Origin: Candidatus Omnitrophota bacterium
GTDB lineage: Bacteria > Omnitrophota > Gorgyraeia > Gygaellales > Profunditerraquicolaceae
Assembly: GCA_028706895.1 (NCBI GenBank)
Contig: JAQTVG010000027.1
Span: 1 to 8,852, forward strand
Direction of reading: 5' to 3'
Length of the DNA stretch: 8,852 bases
The translations under genes were made by a program, and so were the position numbers. The notes under the pieces were generated by a model. That model was not told the DNA's origin and did not search any database. It saw nothing but the letters and a program-made list of their open reading frames with translations. Within the stretch, counting starts at the first letter, position 1, and the number at the start of each line of letters is the position of its first letter. This document shows, in pieces, positions 7,632 through 8,852 of this stretch.

Positions 7632-8535
7632 AAAAGTATTAATCATCAAACTGGGCTACTCGGAGACCCTGGATAGTACACTGAGCCTGACTACCAGCTT
7701 AGGCGATGTCTTAAGGACAACGGTTATTCTGCATTTTTTTAAAGATTGCAATATTACCTGGCTGGTAGACGAGAAGGCCCTGCCATTACTGGAGAAGAAT
7801 AAATTTATAGATAAAATCCTGGTTTATAATTCGGATACAGTTTTCCAACTCAGGAAGGAAAAGTTTGATATTATAATTAACCTGGAAAAAGTCCCTGAGA
7901 TTTGCAAGTTATCGGATTCTCTTGTTGCCGGCGAATGTTTTGGTTTTGGCGCCGGGGGCAGCAAAAGATTAATAGAACTAACTCAGGATTTAAATAAAAA
8001 GAAGCAGAATAAACATTGCTGGCAGGTGGTCCTGGCAGAAGTTTTGGGGAAGAAATGGGAGGAAGAAGAATATGTTCTCGGTTATGAACCTGCGCCAGAA
8101 ATTAAATATGACATAGGATTTAATTGGACTACCGGTCCTAAATGGAAGAATAAGGCATGGCCAAAAAATTATTGGGAGAGGTTAGAGCGCCTTGTGGGGG
8201 ACAAATATTCTATTTCCTGGCAAAAGGGCCTGGATAGTATATCTGAATATATTGATTGGATGAATTCCTGCAGGTTGATAATAACAGCAGATAGCCTGGG
8301 GCTGCATCTGGGCCTGGCTTTAAAGAAGAGGGTTATTGCTTTATTTGGCCCTACTTCTCACCACGAGATATATTTTTATAACCGGGGTTCATTTTTGTTG
8401 CCGGAAGCCCCCTATAAATGCATGCCTTGCCTTAAGTCAGGTTGCGATAAGAAAAAACAGTGTATGGAATATATTTCTCCTGAAATGGTTTTAGAAAGGA
8501 TTAAAAGTGATTTTAAGCCAGATACATCTTCCTGA
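7612..8535 (+). CDS. Glycosyltransferase family 9 (ADP-heptose:LPS heptosyltransferase-like)
   Basis: The 307-residue protein has the GT9 layout. The N-terminal acceptor domain opens with VLIIKLG and then SLGDVL, whose Asp32 is in the place of the catalytic Asp of WaaC. The C-terminal nucleotide-sugar domain carries KAWPKNYW, TADSLGLHLGLAL (Asp227 and His232) and VIALFGPT. Four cysteines follow at 270, 273, 278 and 284 in a CxxC-x4-C-x5-C pattern, as in many GT9 proteins. About 14 residues (starting YSETLDS) are inserted between the usually adjacent KLG and SLGD. Members add heptose or a related sugar from an ADP-linked donor to lipid A-core or similar acceptors on the cytoplasmic face of the inner membrane. 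The upstream transketolase could supply sedoheptulose 7-phosphate, the precursor of ADP-heptose; this link is inference. The length is slightly below the 320-350 residues usual for the family. Confidence 0.87.
   Translation: MKIKQDKKVLIIKLGYSETLDSTLSLTTSLGDVLRTTVILHFFKDCNITWLVDEKALPLLEKNKFIDKILVYNSDTVFQLRKEKFDIIINLEKVPEICKLSDSLVAGECFGFGAGGSKRLIELTQDLNKKKQNKHCWQVVLAEVLGKKWEEEEYVLGYEPAPEIKYDIGFNWTTGPKWKNKAWPKNYWERLERLVGDKYSISWQKGLDSISEYIDWMNSCRLIITADSLGLHLGLALKKRVIALFGPTSHHEIYFYNRGSFLLPEAPYKCMPCLKSGCDKKKQCMEYISPEMVLERIKSDFKPDTSS
8495..8500 (+). promoter_or_regulatory. Ribosome binding site deciding a GTG start
   Basis: AAAGGA lies six bases before GTG 8507, within the end of the GT9 gene. The reading frame is closed by TAG at 8492-8494 and has no ATG before the iron-sulfur cysteines, so GTG 8507 is the best start. 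Confidence 0.6.
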
Positions 8536-8852
8536 AAGTTATAATTATATAGCTTGTTTCCTGACCCTGGATTGCAATTTAAAGTGCGGCTATTGTATAA
8601 ATTCATTTGGCGCAGGTAATAAATTCAAGATCCCGCTTATGCCGGGCCGGAGTTGGATAGAAGGGATGAACCGTCTTGTTTGCCATGAAAACCTGCCTGT
8701 TACTATTCAAGGTGGAGAGCCGGGGCTGCATCCTGACTTCATCAGTATAATCAAAAATATTAAAGAGGATTTATATATTGATATTTTAACGAACCTCTCT
8801 TTTAATGTTGATGATTTCATTAAGGAGCTTAAGCCGTCCCGCTTGAACAGGA
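8507..8852 (+). CDS. Radical SAM protein, N-terminal part (3' end outside window)
   Basis: The frame opens after TAG 8492-8494 and runs to the window edge, giving 115 codons from GTG 8507. The start overlaps the GT9 gene by 29 bases. Near the N terminus LTLDCNLKCGYC supplies the cluster ligands Cys23, Cys27 and Cys30 (CX3CX2C). The motif GGEP follows at 69-72 within IQGGEPGLHPDF, the usual SAM amino-group-binding strand, and DILTNLSF matches the next barrel strand. There is no B12-binding domain in front, so this is a different type from the other two radical SAM enzymes in the window; it resembles the SPASM/HpnH/MoaA-like group. The C terminus, which would show any SPASM domain, is missing. 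Its reaction cannot be assigned. Position suggests a role in the same surface-molecule pathway. Confidence 0.85.
   Translation, partial: MILSQIHLPESYNYIACFLTLDCNLKCGYCINSFGAGNKFKIPLMPGRSWIEGMNRLVCHENLPVTIQGGEPGLHPDFISIIKNIKEDLYIDILTNLSFNVDDFIKELKPSRLNR

Noticed and set aside
8412..8606. Minus-strand 64-codon open frame
   Set aside because: It lies opposite the GT9 end and the radical SAM start, both supported by motifs.

Overview
The window is a fragment of one long, densely packed, plus-strand gene cluster from a fairly AT-rich bacterium. It holds eight genes, six complete and one cut by each edge. The mixture of polytopic GT-C-type glycosyltransferases, a GT9 (heptosyltransferase-type) glycosyltransferase, B12-binding radical SAM enzymes and a two-subunit transketolase is typical of cell-surface polysaccharide or lipid loci. 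Such loci are common in uncultivated Gram-negative lineages known mostly from metagenomes; Omnitrophota-like bacteria are my best guess, from the style of the proteins only. No rRNA, tRNA, CRISPR array, mobile element or phage gene was seen.

Layout: the 3' part of a GT39-like membrane glycosyltransferase (2-1093); a B12-binding radical SAM enzyme (1090-2634); a second GT-C-type membrane protein (2655-4382); the transketolase N-terminal subunit (4379-5242) and C-terminal subunit (5239-6183); a second B12-binding radical SAM enzyme paralogous to the first (6180-7631); a GT9 glycosyltransferase (7612-8535); and the start of a third, different radical SAM enzyme with a GTG start (8507 to the edge). 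Four junctions are 4-base ATGA overlaps, two are overlaps of 20 and 29 bases, and the only gap is 20 bases (2635-2654). This points to a single translationally coupled operon whose promoter and terminator both lie outside the window.

Working model (inference): the split transketolase makes or remodels a ketose, possibly sedoheptulose 7-phosphate for an ADP-heptose donor used by the GT9 enzyme, or a two-carbon-extended unusual sugar. The two membrane GT-C proteins transfer sugars from polyprenyl-phosphate carriers on the outer face of the inner membrane. The two B12-dependent radical SAM enzymes, which share a hydrophobic, basic C-terminal tail, would methylate or rearrange a membrane-associated intermediate. 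The transketolase belongs to a divergent branch: by eye it lacks the residues equivalent to yeast His69, His469 and Asp477, so its donor or acceptor may not be the classical one. This is the part of the window most likely to hide undescribed chemistry.
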